NCBI RefSeq assembly: GCF_000286075.1
Contig: NZ_AJTZ01000003.1
Coordinates: 111,995-175,994, forward strand
DNA length: 64,000 nt
Origin: Streptococcus ratti FA-1 = DSM 20564
GTDB lineage: Bacteria > Bacillota > Bacilli > Lactobacillales > Streptococcaceae
Direction: 5' to 3'
Part shown: in pieces, positions 28,033 through 36,215 of the stretch
Position numbering within the stretch: position 1 is the stretch's first letter
Layout: each line of letters begins with the position of its first letter
Position numbers and translations under genes: made by a program
The notes under the pieces: model-generated
Databases searched by the model: none
Seen by the model: only the letters and a program-made list of their open reading frames with translations
What the model was told of the DNA's origin: nothing

Positions 28033-28527
28033 TTAATAACCAAATTTAGATTTGAAATCAGACCAGTAACCGATGGAAACATCCGGCAAAAGCTGGAATT
28101 TTACTTTATAGCCAGCTTTTTCAATAGCTTCAATAGCATCCGCTTCTTCCTGAGTAATTGACTGGTTGTTGCCGAGCTTAACAGCACCTGGACGGTCATT
28201 GGCAGGGCCGACGATAATTTCTTTCACATCTCCCGGAACAAAACCTTGATCAACTAAAATTTCTTTCATATCAATAGGATTTTTAGTGATTAGGAAGTAG
28301 CGGCTGTCTGATTCTGATACTTTCTGTGATTTTTGAGCGAAGGCTTCCTTAGTCCAAACAAAGGTCTTCTTGTCTGAAGCTCCTTTATAAGCTTGGATTA
28401 ATACCTTGTTTTTAGCAGCAGCATCATTAACGGCAATCAAGCCATCACATGGATACTCCTTAGCCCAGCGTGTTACAGTTTGACCGTGAATCATACGATC
28501 ATCAATTCTTACAAATGATACAGTCAT
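28033..28527 (-). CDS. levE: fructose/mannose PTS EIIB component
   Basis: The 164-residue cytoplasmic EIIB carries its phosphoryl-accepting His in RIDDRMIHGQTVTRW (His14), the motif of mannose-family EIIB proteins. The C-terminal part (GAVKLGNNQSITQEEADAI) is also typical. It takes phosphate from LevD and passes it to the incoming sugar. It lies 14 nt after levD and 22 nt before levF. Confidence 0.96.
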   Translation of the reverse strand: MTVSFVRIDDRMIHGQTVTRWAKEYPCDGLIAVNDAAAKNKVLIQAYKGASDKKTFVWTKEAFAQKSQKVSESDSRYFLITKNPIDMKEILVDQGFVPGDVKEIIVGPANDRPGAVKLGNNQSITQEEADAIEAIEKAGYKVKFQLLPDVSIGYWSDFKSKFGY

Positions 28528-28541
28528 TTTCTTCTCCTTTA

Positions 28542-28979
28542 TTAGATGTCATCATCGTCGTCATCTTCGTCATCAGAAGTGACCTTGAATTCCTGCAAAG
28601 CACTTGTCGCTTCACCCAAAACAGTTGTTACAAAATCTGATCCTTCAAGCATATCTTTCATAACCACTGCATTCACTGCCATTGGCAGGTTCATTCCGCC
28701 TAGAACAACGGCATCATCCAGTTTGCCTAATTCTGCCAGAACATTGCAGGCCGTTGTCAAAGGACTGCCGCCGACAATATCAGCCAAAACGACCACTGAA
28801 TCTTCTTCCTTAAGCTCTGAAAGAGCTGCTCTGAAGGATTGAGCAAAATCATCTACAGATTTGCCATTTTCCAAACCGACAGCTATCACTTGGTCAATCT
28901 TATCTTCAGCAAACATGGCTAAAGACGTTTTTAAACCCTGCGCAAAACCGCCATGACTTACAAGTATTAGGTATTTCAT
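28542..28979 (-). CDS. levD: fructose/mannose PTS EIIA component
   Basis: The 145-residue EIIA is the first gene of the operon. It starts MKYLILVSHGGFAQGLK, with active-site His9, and contains the family segment VLADIVGGSPLTTA. The tail is extremely acidic (DDEDDDDDDI), longer in acid residues than typical EIIA-Man. It accepts phosphate from HPr. In S. mutans LevD is also reported to influence gene regulation. The promoter upstream has three TGACA-type repeats and a cre-like site. Confidence 0.95.
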   Translation of the reverse strand: MKYLILVSHGGFAQGLKTSLAMFAEDKIDQVIAVGLENGKSVDDFAQSFRAALSELKEEDSVVVLADIVGGSPLTTACNVLAELGKLDDAVVLGGMNLPMAVNAVVMKDMLEGSDFVTTVLGEATSALQEFKVTSDDEDDDDDDI

Positions 28980-29014
28980 GACTACCCCCTACCTTCTTTT
29001 AATTTCACCCTTAT

Positions 29015-29099
29015 TTTATAATGTTTGAAAACGCTTTTGCAGTGTCATTTGTCATTTTTGACCACCTGACAAATGTCACTCGCCAAATGACATTTGTCA
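29015..29099 (-). promoter_or_regulatory. levD promoter with cre-like site and three candidate LevR repeats
   Basis: On the minus strand the -10 TATAAA is at 29015-29020, and the -35 position (ACTGCA) is poor. TGAAAACGCTTTTGCA (29026-29041) is a palindromic cre-like site over the spacer and -35, suggesting CcpA repression. Upstream come TGTCATTTGTCA (29043-29054), TGACAAATGTCA (29067-29078) and TGACATTTGTCA (29088-29099). The last two are 21 bp apart, two helical turns. These are strong candidates for LevR activator sites. Confidence 0.7.
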
Positions 29100-29198
29100 G
29101 GTAATCCCTATCAACGCCCAACAAAGCTGTCTGAAACGTAAAAGCACCACTAAAGGAAAAGCAGACTGATATAGCGTAAAAGAAATTATAAGGGCAGC

Positions 29199-29240
29199 AA
29201 AAAGCGAACAGCTGATATTGTAAAGTTTGCTGTCCGCTTT
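29199..29240 (-). terminator. terminator of the levQRST operon
   Basis: AAAGCGAACAGC (29201-29212) pairs with GCTGTCCGCTTT (29229-29240), one mismatch, and T residues follow on the minus strand. It separates levT from the levD promoter. Confidence 0.75.
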
Positions 29241-29274
29241 ACTAATCACTGCCTTGCGATAAAAGAGACATTTT

Positions 29275-30582
29275 TTATTTCAGCTCATCCTCAATGTCTT
29301 TTTGAATATCTGATAAATCACTTTCAACAGTGTCATCTTCCAAAGACTTAGTGATGAGATAGCCCGCCTTTTCATAGATGGTGTTATAGGACTTAAACCT
29401 AGGGGCCGTTGTCGCTTTTTTCAGTATGCTGTCAAGCGTGTTTACCGTCAAAGCCCTGGCTCCAAAACTATCATTTTGCAAGAGATTCTTGCTTTCCTGG
29501 CTGTTCATTACCGATTTTAAGACAGAAGCTCCCTGTGAGTCTTCAAAAAGTTGCTGCTGGGTCTTTTTATCTGCGCACAAAAGCTTCAAGAATTCCCAAG
29601 CCAGCTTAGACTGGGACGTTTTAGCAGATATGGCATATAAAGACGTGCTGGATTGAGTCCTTGCTAAGGATGATTTCTGAGAGGGCATTTCAACGCAGCT
29701 CCAAGAGAAGGAAGAATATTTAGAAACATGATAAGGATAAGGTTTATAGGTTCTATACTGAGCTAAAGTCATAGGGAAAAAGGCTACCCTGCCTTCATCA
29801 AAATCCTTAAGTGTTACACGGTAACTGCCATTTAGATTCTTTAATTTCGTAACCAAGGATAAGGCTGTGCGAACTTTCTTCGTGTTGAAATACGCTTGTG
29901 TTCCCGTCTTATTAAATAGTTCGATGTTATAGGCTGCCAGAGCCTCTTCCCAGCCATAGCCAAAACTGCCATACTGGTCAATAACACCGTCACCGTCAGT
30001 ATCCTTAGTGACTTTTTTACAAATATTATAAAAATCTGCTATTGTCCAATCCGAAGCGGGCAGCTTTATGCCCTCTTTTTTTAATAAATCAATGTTAATA
30101 CACATCATGACGGGATTGCTTTCAAAAGGAAGAGCAAACTGATTTTGACCAAAGTGTCCGGCCTTATAGGCCGAAGAATAGAATTGAGAGGTATCCAGTT
30201 CCTTTTTAATGCGGCCGTCCAAATTGGCCAGAGCCCCTGTCGAAGCCAAAAGATTAAAATCATTTTCAGGAACTACAAAGACATCCGGCTGTGTGCCCTC
30301 AACAATCTTTCCGGACAGCCAGGAAGAATAATCCTCTTTTAAAATCCCGCTTTCATATCGAACCTCAACATTAGGGTGCTTCTTTTCAAAACGGCTGATA
30401 GCTTCATCTAAGAATTGGTATTCTTTGCCGCTGGGAACATCCCAGCTGCTGCCGGCATAGACACCTAAGCGCAAAATTTTCTTTTGCCTTGATTGAAAGA
30501 CGAAAAAGCTCAGCATGGCTGTTAAAATGACCAAACCGCCTATCAAAGGAAACTTGCGGCGCCTAATCCATTGTTTAATCAT
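29275..30582 (-). CDS. levT: extracellular solute-binding protein of the LevQRST system
   Basis: A 435-residue MalE-type (family 1) binding protein with an N-terminal membrane anchor or uncleaved signal (RRRKFPLIGGLVILTAMLSFFVF, no lipobox Cys). The mature part shows the substrate-binding fold pattern (DVFVVPENDFNLLASTGALANLDGRIKKELD, GYGWEEALAAYN). It is not next to ABC permeases; it follows a histidine kinase and response regulator, so a sensing role is inferred. S. mutans has two such proteins, LevQ and LevT, around LevRS; I assign levT by gene order. The start at 30582 overlaps the levR stop (ATGATTAA). Confidence 0.8.
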   Translation of the reverse strand: MIKQWIRRRKFPLIGGLVILTAMLSFFVFQSRQKKILRLGVYAGSSWDVPSGKEYQFLDEAISRFEKKHPNVEVRYESGILKEDYSSWLSGKIVEGTQPDVFVVPENDFNLLASTGALANLDGRIKKELDTSQFYSSAYKAGHFGQNQFALPFESNPVMMCINIDLLKKEGIKLPASDWTIADFYNICKKVTKDTDGDGVIDQYGSFGYGWEEALAAYNIELFNKTGTQAYFNTKKVRTALSLVTKLKNLNGSYRVTLKDFDEGRVAFFPMTLAQYRTYKPYPYHVSKYSSFSWSCVEMPSQKSSLARTQSSTSLYAISAKTSQSKLAWEFLKLLCADKKTQQQLFEDSQGASVLKSVMNSQESKNLLQNDSFGARALTVNTLDSILKKATTAPRFKSYNTIYEKAGYLITKSLEDDTVESDLSDIQKDIEDELK

Positions 30583-31255
30583 TATCATCTCCAAAGTATC
30601 TGCTGGTAACGCCTGTCTGCACAGCCCAAATAGCTAGCTGCGTCCGATCACGCAGATTTAACTTGGACAGAATGGTTGACAGGTAATTGCGAATCGTTCC
30701 CTCCGACAGGAAGAGTTTAGCTGCAATTTCTTTATTAGAGAGACCAAAGCCAATTTGCTGAATAATTTTCCACTCTGCCTTGGAGATATTCTCAACGCTC
30801 TTTTCCTGCACCTGAATGGCTGAATTCGACTGGGCCATCTGAGAAAACAATTTGACAACTTTCGTTGCAACATCCGGATTAATCATGGCATTGCCCTTAT
30901 TGACTGTCACAATGGCCTGATGCAGATCTTCCATTGAAATGCCCTTTAAAATATAGCCCGAAGCACCATACTGGAGGGCCTTGAAAATAAAATCATCATC
31001 GTCAAAAGTTGTCAGAATAATGATTTTGATATGAGGATAATTTTCCTTGACTTCCTTGGTACATAAAACCCCATCCATCTTTGGCATGCGGATATCCATC
31101 AGAATGACATCAGGCTGGCTTTTCTTCAGGCTCTCTAAAACCTCAGCACCGTCAGCAACAGCACCGACAACTTCAATATCCTTATAAGATGATAGAACAA
31201 TTTTCAGCGATTCTCTAATGAGCTCTTGGTCGTCAGCAATAAGTACTTTAATCAC
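30575..31255 (-). CDS. levR: NarL/LuxR-type response regulator LevR
   Basis: The 226-residue protein has a receiver domain (MIKVLIADDQELIRESLKI, phosphoacceptor Asp in VILMDIRMPKMDG, switch Thr in ILTTFDD, Lys in YILKG) and a C-terminal LuxR helix-turn-helix (GLSNKEIAAKLFLSEGTIRNYL). The start codon is GTG at 31255, overlapping the kinase stop as GTGA. It is expected to activate levDEFGX and the fructanase gene fruA when LevS signals. Some papers may letter the kinase and regulator differently; here R is the regulator. Confidence 0.9.
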   Translation of the reverse strand: MIKVLIADDQELIRESLKIVLSSYKDIEVVGAVADGAEVLESLKKSQPDVILMDIRMPKMDGVLCTKEVKENYPHIKIIILTTFDDDDFIFKALQYGASGYILKGISMEDLHQAIVTVNKGNAMINPDVATKVVKLFSQMAQSNSAIQVQEKSVENISKAEWKIIQQIGFGLSNKEIAAKLFLSEGTIRNYLSTILSKLNLRDRTQLAIWAVQTGVTSRYFGDDND

Positions 31256-32577
31256 TTTTCTTCTCCTTTTTTCTTGGGGATAATGACAGTGGTTTGAAAA
31301 CCATCCTGACTTTCAAAACTGGCGTGTCCGCCAATGATAGCTAGACGTTCTTGCATCTGCGTCAGTCCATAACCCAGTTTTAGCTCCTTACAGCCCAAAC
31401 CGTCATCCTTGATTTTAATGATGTAGGAATCTGTATTGAGCATTTCAATCCTAACATGGCGTGCATGGCCGTGGCGCAAAGAATTAGTAATGGTCTCTTG
31501 GATAACACGGAAAATAATGTCCTCTTTCGTTATATCTAAATCAACATTATCCCATTTATAATCTAGGCTGACCTGCAATTTGGACAGATTCTCATAATCA
31601 GCAATCATCTTCAGGAGAGCTTCTTTTAAACTTCCCTTTTCCAGTGCTCCGGGTCTCATTTTTTCCAAGGACCTTCTGACATCTTGAATACCCTCCCTGA
31701 CAACGTCAGAAACATTTTTCAGCTGTTCCTTAGCATGGCTGGGATTTAAATCCACTAGAACACTGACCGCATCAATTCCTGCTGAGATACCTGTTAAAGC
31801 ATGTCCTAAGGTATCGTGAATTTCTCTGGCAATACGCTTACGCTCTTTGTCCTCGGCAATTTTTTCAGCCAGAGAGACATAATCGTTCAATTCTGTATTA
31901 GCACGCGCAGCCATGCGCAGTTCTTCCTCAATCTTGTGATTCTCAGCAATTGAGTACATAATATAAGCTACCAGTGATACGATAAAAACGATGATATTTA
32001 AAGAATAAAGAAAGTTTTTAATAAAGAGTACAACCAGACGGCTGGTGCTGGGGAAAAAACTAATGTAAACGTCCAAAGACGGCAGTTTCATGACTAGGGA
32101 CAGAAGATCAAAATTAGATATCAACAGCAGGCCGAAGCCCAGAAAAACAAAGAGCAGCCAGTACTTTTGTTCCTTGACATTATAGAAATTAGCGTAGCTG
32201 TAAAAGACATCCGCAAATACCAAGAGAAATAAGCCATTATAAGAAAACTGCAAGGAAATAAAGGTGAGAATAATCAGCATAACTTCCGCAGCAATCAGCC
32301 AATCGTTAATTTCTTCCTTCTTATTAAGGATGCTTTCGCGATAAAACATAACTATTAAGAACAGGGCAAAGAAGAATATGGTCGAAAAAAAGATGCTTTC
32401 AGGAGCTGTGGGAACAACATCTAAATTGTCCAAAAGGACATGGCTTAAGTTTTTGGCAACAATATACTTACTGGCAAAAAGATAAACAAAAGCATAATAA
32501 ATCACTGCAAGCAAATTGATAAAAATCAAAGCCTGCTTGGCATATTGACTGTATTTTAAGTATTTATAACTATTCAT
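31252..32577 (-). CDS. levS: sensor histidine kinase LevS
   Basis: A membrane kinase of the NarX/HisKA_3 type (441 residues). About six N-terminal membrane helices come first, then the phospho-His in KRIAREIHDTLGHALTGI and an HATPase domain (ETITNSLRHGHARHV, DDGLGC). There is no large extracellular domain, so sensing is probably passed on by the two neighbouring binding proteins. The start is the ATG at 32577 in a TAATG overlap with the levQ stop. Confidence 0.9.
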   Translation of the reverse strand: MNSYKYLKYSQYAKQALIFINLLAVIYYAFVYLFASKYIVAKNLSHVLLDNLDVVPTAPESIFFSTIFFFALFLIVMFYRESILNKKEEINDWLIAAEVMLIILTFISLQFSYNGLFLLVFADVFYSYANFYNVKEQKYWLLFVFLGFGLLLISNFDLLSLVMKLPSLDVYISFFPSTSRLVVLFIKNFLYSLNIIVFIVSLVAYIMYSIAENHKIEEELRMAARANTELNDYVSLAEKIAEDKERKRIAREIHDTLGHALTGISAGIDAVSVLVDLNPSHAKEQLKNVSDVVREGIQDVRRSLEKMRPGALEKGSLKEALLKMIADYENLSKLQVSLDYKWDNVDLDITKEDIIFRVIQETITNSLRHGHARHVRIEMLNTDSYIIKIKDDGLGCKELKLGYGLTQMQERLAIIGGHASFESQDGFQTTVIIPKKKGEEK

Positions 32578-33536
32578 TACTGCCACCCTGCTAGATCAGC
32601 TTCCCCGATGTTCTTTTTTGTCAGCAGCTGAACTGGTACAATAATTTCTTTGGGGTACGTTTGATTCTTGGAAAGTTTAGAAGTTGCTTTGATAACTTCC
32701 TGCCCCATGGTATAAGGGGACTGAGCAACAGTCGCTTGAATTTCCGGAGTCGCAGCAAGCAGACTTTTCATATCAGGAGAGCCATCAATGCCATAAATCT
32801 GCGTGTCAGCCATCTGCTCTCCCTTGATAGCAGCCAAAGCGCCGATAGCAGCTCGGTCATTAAGTGCCATCACCGTATCAAAGTCAAGACCATCCTGAAT
32901 CAGTTTTTTGACCTTGGGCATGGCAATCTCAGTCTGCCCTAAGCTGTCAATCCGAGATACAATTCGGTAGGCTTTGTGTTTTTTGATAGTATCGAGAAAA
33001 CCTTGAATCCTGCTTGTTGCAGACAAAGCATCCCGGTGTTCTAAAAGCAAAATATCAGCACTTTTCTTCGTCTTCATCATCTGCTCAGCACATAAGACGC
33101 CTGCCTTATAATTATCGGAAACAATTGTGGTATCAACAGCTGAGCTGTCTTTAAACTGGCTGTCCACCGCTATCACTTTAATTCCCTCTTTTTTAGCCTT
33201 TTTGAGACTGGCAATCAGCTGTCTGCTGTTGCTATCCACTGGATTAATAATGATAACATCAACCTTTTCCCTGATGAAAAAACGAACCTGTTCAACTTGT
33301 TTTTTGATACTGAGAGCCGGATCGCGTGTGTAGAGCTGATCGTGCCGCTCATTAACACTTTTTTCAACTTCAGCATTCAGGTACTTATAAAAATCATTAT
33401 TCATGGTCATATATGTAGCACCAATTTTTGTTTGCTGGGGAAAAACGGGTGCTTCTTTGTAATGGAAAAATAAGACACAAACCACTGCTGTGACAAAAAG
33501 GCAAGCCAGAAGCTTGAGAAGCTGTTTGTATTTCAT
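32577..33536 (-). CDS. levQ: LacI/RbsB-type sugar-binding protein of the LevQRST system
   Basis: The 319-residue protein has an N-terminal signal anchor (KLLACLFVTAVVCVLFF) and a periplasmic-binding-protein type I fold: KIGATYMTMNNDFY, VDVIIINPVDSN, VIAVDSQFKDS, ALNDRAAIGALAAI and GIDGSPD. It is the first gene of the operon and is not near any transporter. With LevT it is thought to present sugar status to LevS. The levQ letter is from memory of the S. mutans order. Confidence 0.82.
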   Translation of the reverse strand: MKYKQLLKLLACLFVTAVVCVLFFHYKEAPVFPQQTKIGATYMTMNNDFYKYLNAEVEKSVNERHDQLYTRDPALSIKKQVEQVRFFIREKVDVIIINPVDSNSRQLIASLKKAKKEGIKVIAVDSQFKDSSAVDTTIVSDNYKAGVLCAEQMMKTKKSADILLLEHRDALSATSRIQGFLDTIKKHKAYRIVSRIDSLGQTEIAMPKVKKLIQDGLDFDTVMALNDRAAIGALAAIKGEQMADTQIYGIDGSPDMKSLLAATPEIQATVAQSPYTMGQEVIKATSKLSKNQTYPKEIIVPVQLLTKKNIGEADLAGWQ

Positions 33537-33837
33537 ATCTTCCTCCCTGTCTTTACAATCATCCTTAAAAAATATCTAGCAGATTAAAACGAGAATTTTT
33601 ACAAATCTTTCTTCTTGAAACATTTACAGCGTCCTGTCTATTACCTTAGTTTAACACTTTCAGCTATCCATGGCAAACATCATTAAGTGCTCTAAAGACA
33701 GACGGCTTTTGATACAGATTGGACTCTTGAACAGTTTTTTTATCTGCCTGATCATATCTGGACGAATCAGAGAGGGGACAGACAGCCATGATTGCGGCGC
33801 AATCATCCGCAAAGCAGACTGAAAGTCACATAAAAAA
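33537..33837. other. intergenic region upstream of levQ
   Basis: It holds the levQ ribosome site (GGGAGG) and presumably its promoter, for which I found no convincing -35/-10 pair. A perfect hairpin ATGATTGC-GGC-GCAATCAT lies at 33788-33806 without a T run. No ORF of credible length is seen. Confidence 0.4.
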
Positions 33838-33864
33838 CTCTCTCAGGATAAAATCCTAAGAGAG
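33838..33864 (-). terminator. ssbB terminator
   Basis: CTCTCTCAGGAT (33838-33849) pairs with ATCCTAAGAGAG (33853-33864), and on the minus strand TTTTTT follows. It is about 140 bp after the ssbB stop; I see no gene in the stretch between. Confidence 0.8.
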
Positions 33865-34005
33865 CAGATACAAGATATTGCAAAGTAAACCAAGTCGCAG
33901 CTGGCAAGAGGCGCTCCGATAAGCAGTTTAAAATCCGGCCACGCAGCCAATAGCCCTAAAAAACCAAATTTACGTGTCTTTTAATGGAGGTCCTGCTGGC
34001 CGGCT

Positions 34006-34401
34006 TTAAAATGGCAGTTCCTCCTCTTCAAGAACCAGATCAGCCAATTCATTTTCAGCATTGTTTTCGCGCATAGCCCGCTGAGCCCGGCTTTCAAGCA
34101 GCTGAAAAGAATGTCCCAAAACCTCCGTCACAAAATGCGTAACCCCGTCTTTTTCATATCTTCGAGTGCGCAATTCGCCATCAAGCGATAAAAGACTTCC
34201 CTTGCTGCTATATGAGACTAGGGTCTCAGCTAATTTCCCCCAAAAAACAATCTGAATAAAATCTGCCTGCCTCTCACCATCCTGTCCTTTAAAGCGGCGA
34301 TTGACAGCTATGGTTACGCGCGACACTGTCTTATCGTTAGCCGTTTTAACAGCCTCCGGTACTGCTGTTAAACGGCCAATCAAAATAACTTTGTTGTACA
34401 T
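34006..34401 (-). CDS. ssbB: competence-induced single-stranded DNA-binding protein
   Basis: The 131-residue SSB has the OB-fold sequence MYNKVILIGRLTAVPEAV, RVTIAVNRRFK and DFIQIVFWGKLAETL, with an acidic C-terminal tip (EEEELPF). It is shorter than the housekeeping SSB and lacks the long Gly/Gln-rich linker, like SsbB of transformable streptococci. The competence sigma-factor box TTCGAATA lies 21 bp upstream, so it is a late competence gene protecting incoming DNA. The start at 34401 is chosen for its AGGAGG spacing; an ATG one codon earlier is possible. Confidence 0.93.
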   Translation of the reverse strand: MYNKVILIGRLTAVPEAVKTANDKTVSRVTIAVNRRFKGQDGERQADFIQIVFWGKLAETLVSYSSKGSLLSLDGELRTRRYEKDGVTHFVTEVLGHSFQLLESRAQRAMRENNAENELADLVLEEEELPF

Positions 34402-34421
34402 CATTTTTCCTCCTGCTTTAT

Positions 34422-34429
34422 TATTCGAA
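34422..34429 (-). promoter_or_regulatory. ComX (sigma X) cin-box of ssbB
   Basis: TTCGAATA on the minus strand, within GCTTTTTCGAATAAT, matches the streptococcal ComX box (TACGAATA) at the -10 position. The identical 15-mer precedes comGA. Confidence 0.9.
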
Positions 34430-34458
34430 AAAGCAGACAAAAAAATGACAGCACACAT

Positions 34459-34727
34459 AAAAAATACTACGAACAGGTTTAATAATCGCTGACATAATAC
34501 CGATTAGGCAATCTTGGGTCGAACTTTTCTCCTAACTGACAGCAGGCAGGCAGACCTTCCCCCCACTAATTTGATTATAGCTTGTCGAGCCTAATCCCCA
34601 TTTCCAGATATTCAAGCAAATTTTTGCTCAACGGCAATTTTTGACTCTATGCCAGCTAAATCAAATTGTCTGAATCTGATAACCTATTTTATGCCAGAAT
34701 AATTCATCACTGCTATCTTAATCAAAA
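34459..34727. other. intergenic region without recognised features
   Basis: No credible ORF, repeat or RNA structure is evident here. It lies between the ssbB promoter and the terminator of the YtpR-type gene. Confidence 0.4.
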
Positions 34728-34728
34728 A

Positions 34729-34749
34729 ACAAGGAGCAAAGCTCCTGTT
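34729..34749 (-). terminator. terminator of the YtpR-type gene
   Basis: AGGAGC-AAA-GCTCCT (34732-34746), extended by ACA/TGT, is followed on the minus strand by TTGTTTTTT. Confidence 0.8.
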
Positions 34750-34793
34750 AGCTAAGCTCCTAAAAATGCTATCTGTTTTACCGCCTGATTTTT

Positions 34794-35420
34794 TTATCCT
34801 TGCCAATGCTTCTTGGCATCAAAAGCTTCTCCTACAGTCGTATGAGAAGCAAGCTCAATGATGCCGCGTTTTTGCGGAGCATTCGGCAGAGCAAGTTCTC
34901 GCGGTGCGCACATCATACCAAAACTCTTTTCACCTCTGAGCTTCCCTGGAAAAATCAAGCTGCCGTTTGGCATCATGGCACCTGGCAAAGCAACAATTGT
35001 CTTTAAACCGAGAGTTGCATTGGGAGCACCGGCAACTATCTGAATAATTTTATCGTCCGCTACCTTAACTTGACAAATATTGAGATGGTCACTGTCCGGA
35101 TGGGGAACCATTTCAACAATTTCACCAACCACAAACTTAGGATTTGAGTCGTTTTCTAGGCTTTCTTGAAATCCTTCCTTAGCTAATTCAGAATTTAAAA
35201 CAGCTATTTGCTCATCCGTCAGCGATACCTGGCCAACTCCCTCAAGAGCAATCAGTTCAGACACTTCAAAAATATTCCAGGCAACCGTTTCATTATTTTC
35301 TTGCAAAAAAACACGAGCAACTCTCCCCTTGCGCTCAGAAGACAGTTTACCGCCCTTGCTGTCTTTGACAATAATCATCAAAACATCACCGACATATTGT
35401 TTATTGTAAGTAAAAATCAT
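34794..35420 (-). CDS. ytpR: YtpR-family tRNA-binding protein
   Basis: The 208-residue protein has an N-terminal DUF4479-type region (MIFTYNKQYVGDVLMIIV) and a C-terminal tRNA-binding OB domain: VVGEIVEMVPHPDSDHLNICQVKV, IVAGAPNA and FGMMCAPRELAL, as in the EMAP/Phe-tRNA synthetase beta chain. It probably binds tRNA, but the physiological role in streptococci is unclear. The ATG at 35420 has GGAAT upstream; a longer frame lacks a ribosome site. It is likely co-transcribed with the thioredoxin-like gene 63 nt upstream. Confidence 0.88.
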   Translation of the reverse strand: MIFTYNKQYVGDVLMIIVKDSKGGKLSSERKGRVARVFLQENNETVAWNIFEVSELIALEGVGQVSLTDEQIAVLNSELAKEGFQESLENDSNPKFVVGEIVEMVPHPDSDHLNICQVKVADDKIIQIVAGAPNATLGLKTIVALPGAMMPNGSLIFPGKLRGEKSFGMMCAPRELALPNAPQKRGIIELASHTTVGEAFDAKKHWQG

Positions 35421-35483
35421 TTCTATTCCTTTCAATTATGCAGTTTTCAAATAAAACTTAACGTCAATTAGCTAACAGAGACT

Positions 35484-35813
35484 TTAAGACTGATGCGCCT
35501 TGAATTCAGCCAAAAAGGCATTGATTTGGGCTTTTGTCTTGCGCTGTTTATTAACCAAACGTCCGAGTTCTCTCCCATTTTCCACCACAATAAAACTTGG
35601 GATACCAAAGATATTCCATCTTTGAGCCACTTCCATAAAGGCATCGCGATCCACACGCACAAAAGTAAAATCGGAATTTTCCGCTTCAATCTCAGGCATG
35701 GCTGGATAAATAAACTGGCAGTCCGGACACCAATCTGCTGTAAAAAAGAAGACAGTCTTCTCCCTTTGTTCCAGATACGCGGCTAATTCTTCATAGGACT
35801 GCGGAGCAATCAT
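35484..35813 (-). CDS. thioredoxin-family protein
   Basis: A 109-residue thioredoxin-fold protein with active site WCPDC (TADWCPDCQFI) and the cis-Pro segment GIPSF. CPDC instead of CGPC suggests a specialised reductase rather than the main thioredoxin. No signal peptide is present, so it is cytoplasmic. It overlaps the preceding DUF4651 gene by 4 nt, which suggests translational coupling. Confidence 0.9.
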   Translation of the reverse strand: MIAPQSYEELAAYLEQREKTVFFFTADWCPDCQFIYPAMPEIEAENSDFTFVRVDRDAFMEVAQRWNIFGIPSFIVVENGRELGRLVNKQRKTKAQINAFLAEFKAHQS

Positions 35814-36097
35814 CTTTTTTCCTCCCTATAATCAATGCTGCCATTTTGATACGTAAATTGATAGATAGTATCATCCTGCATGACTACACCGCCGCGAAGC
35901 TGTTTTTTGTCAGATTCAAATTCATTGATATAAAGAACAGCAATCTCACCAAATCGGCTAAAAAACTGCCGGATTTTCTTTTTAATCCTGTTTCGCCTTT
36001 GATCTGCCAAACGCTGCTTAATAATCAGGCCGGCAAGAGCAGCACCGCCTATTCCCGCAAGACCGGCAGACACCAGTGTTATTTTTTTACTTTTCAT
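35810..36097 (-). CDS. DUF4651 family membrane-anchored protein
   Basis: A 95-residue protein from the ATG at 36097 (MKSKKITLVSAGLAGIGGAALAGLII) with one N-terminal hydrophobic segment and a basic then beta-rich remainder. It resembles the DUF4651 proteins found beside thioredoxin-like genes in streptococci. The function is unknown. An upstream ATG at 36121 lacks a ribosome site. Confidence 0.7.
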   Translation of the reverse strand: MKSKKITLVSAGLAGIGGAALAGLIIKQRLADQRRNRIKKKIRQFFSRFGEIAVLYINEFESDKKQLRGGVVMQDDTIYQFTYQNGSIDYREEKR

Positions 36098-36215
36098 AAG
36101 CTTTATTTTATCATAAAACATGCTAAAATATAAAGTATAGAATTAAGCAGGGATTTAAGAAGTACATCTGACAAGGCTTAGTTGACACATCCCCTTATAA
36201 CTATGAGAGGTAAAA

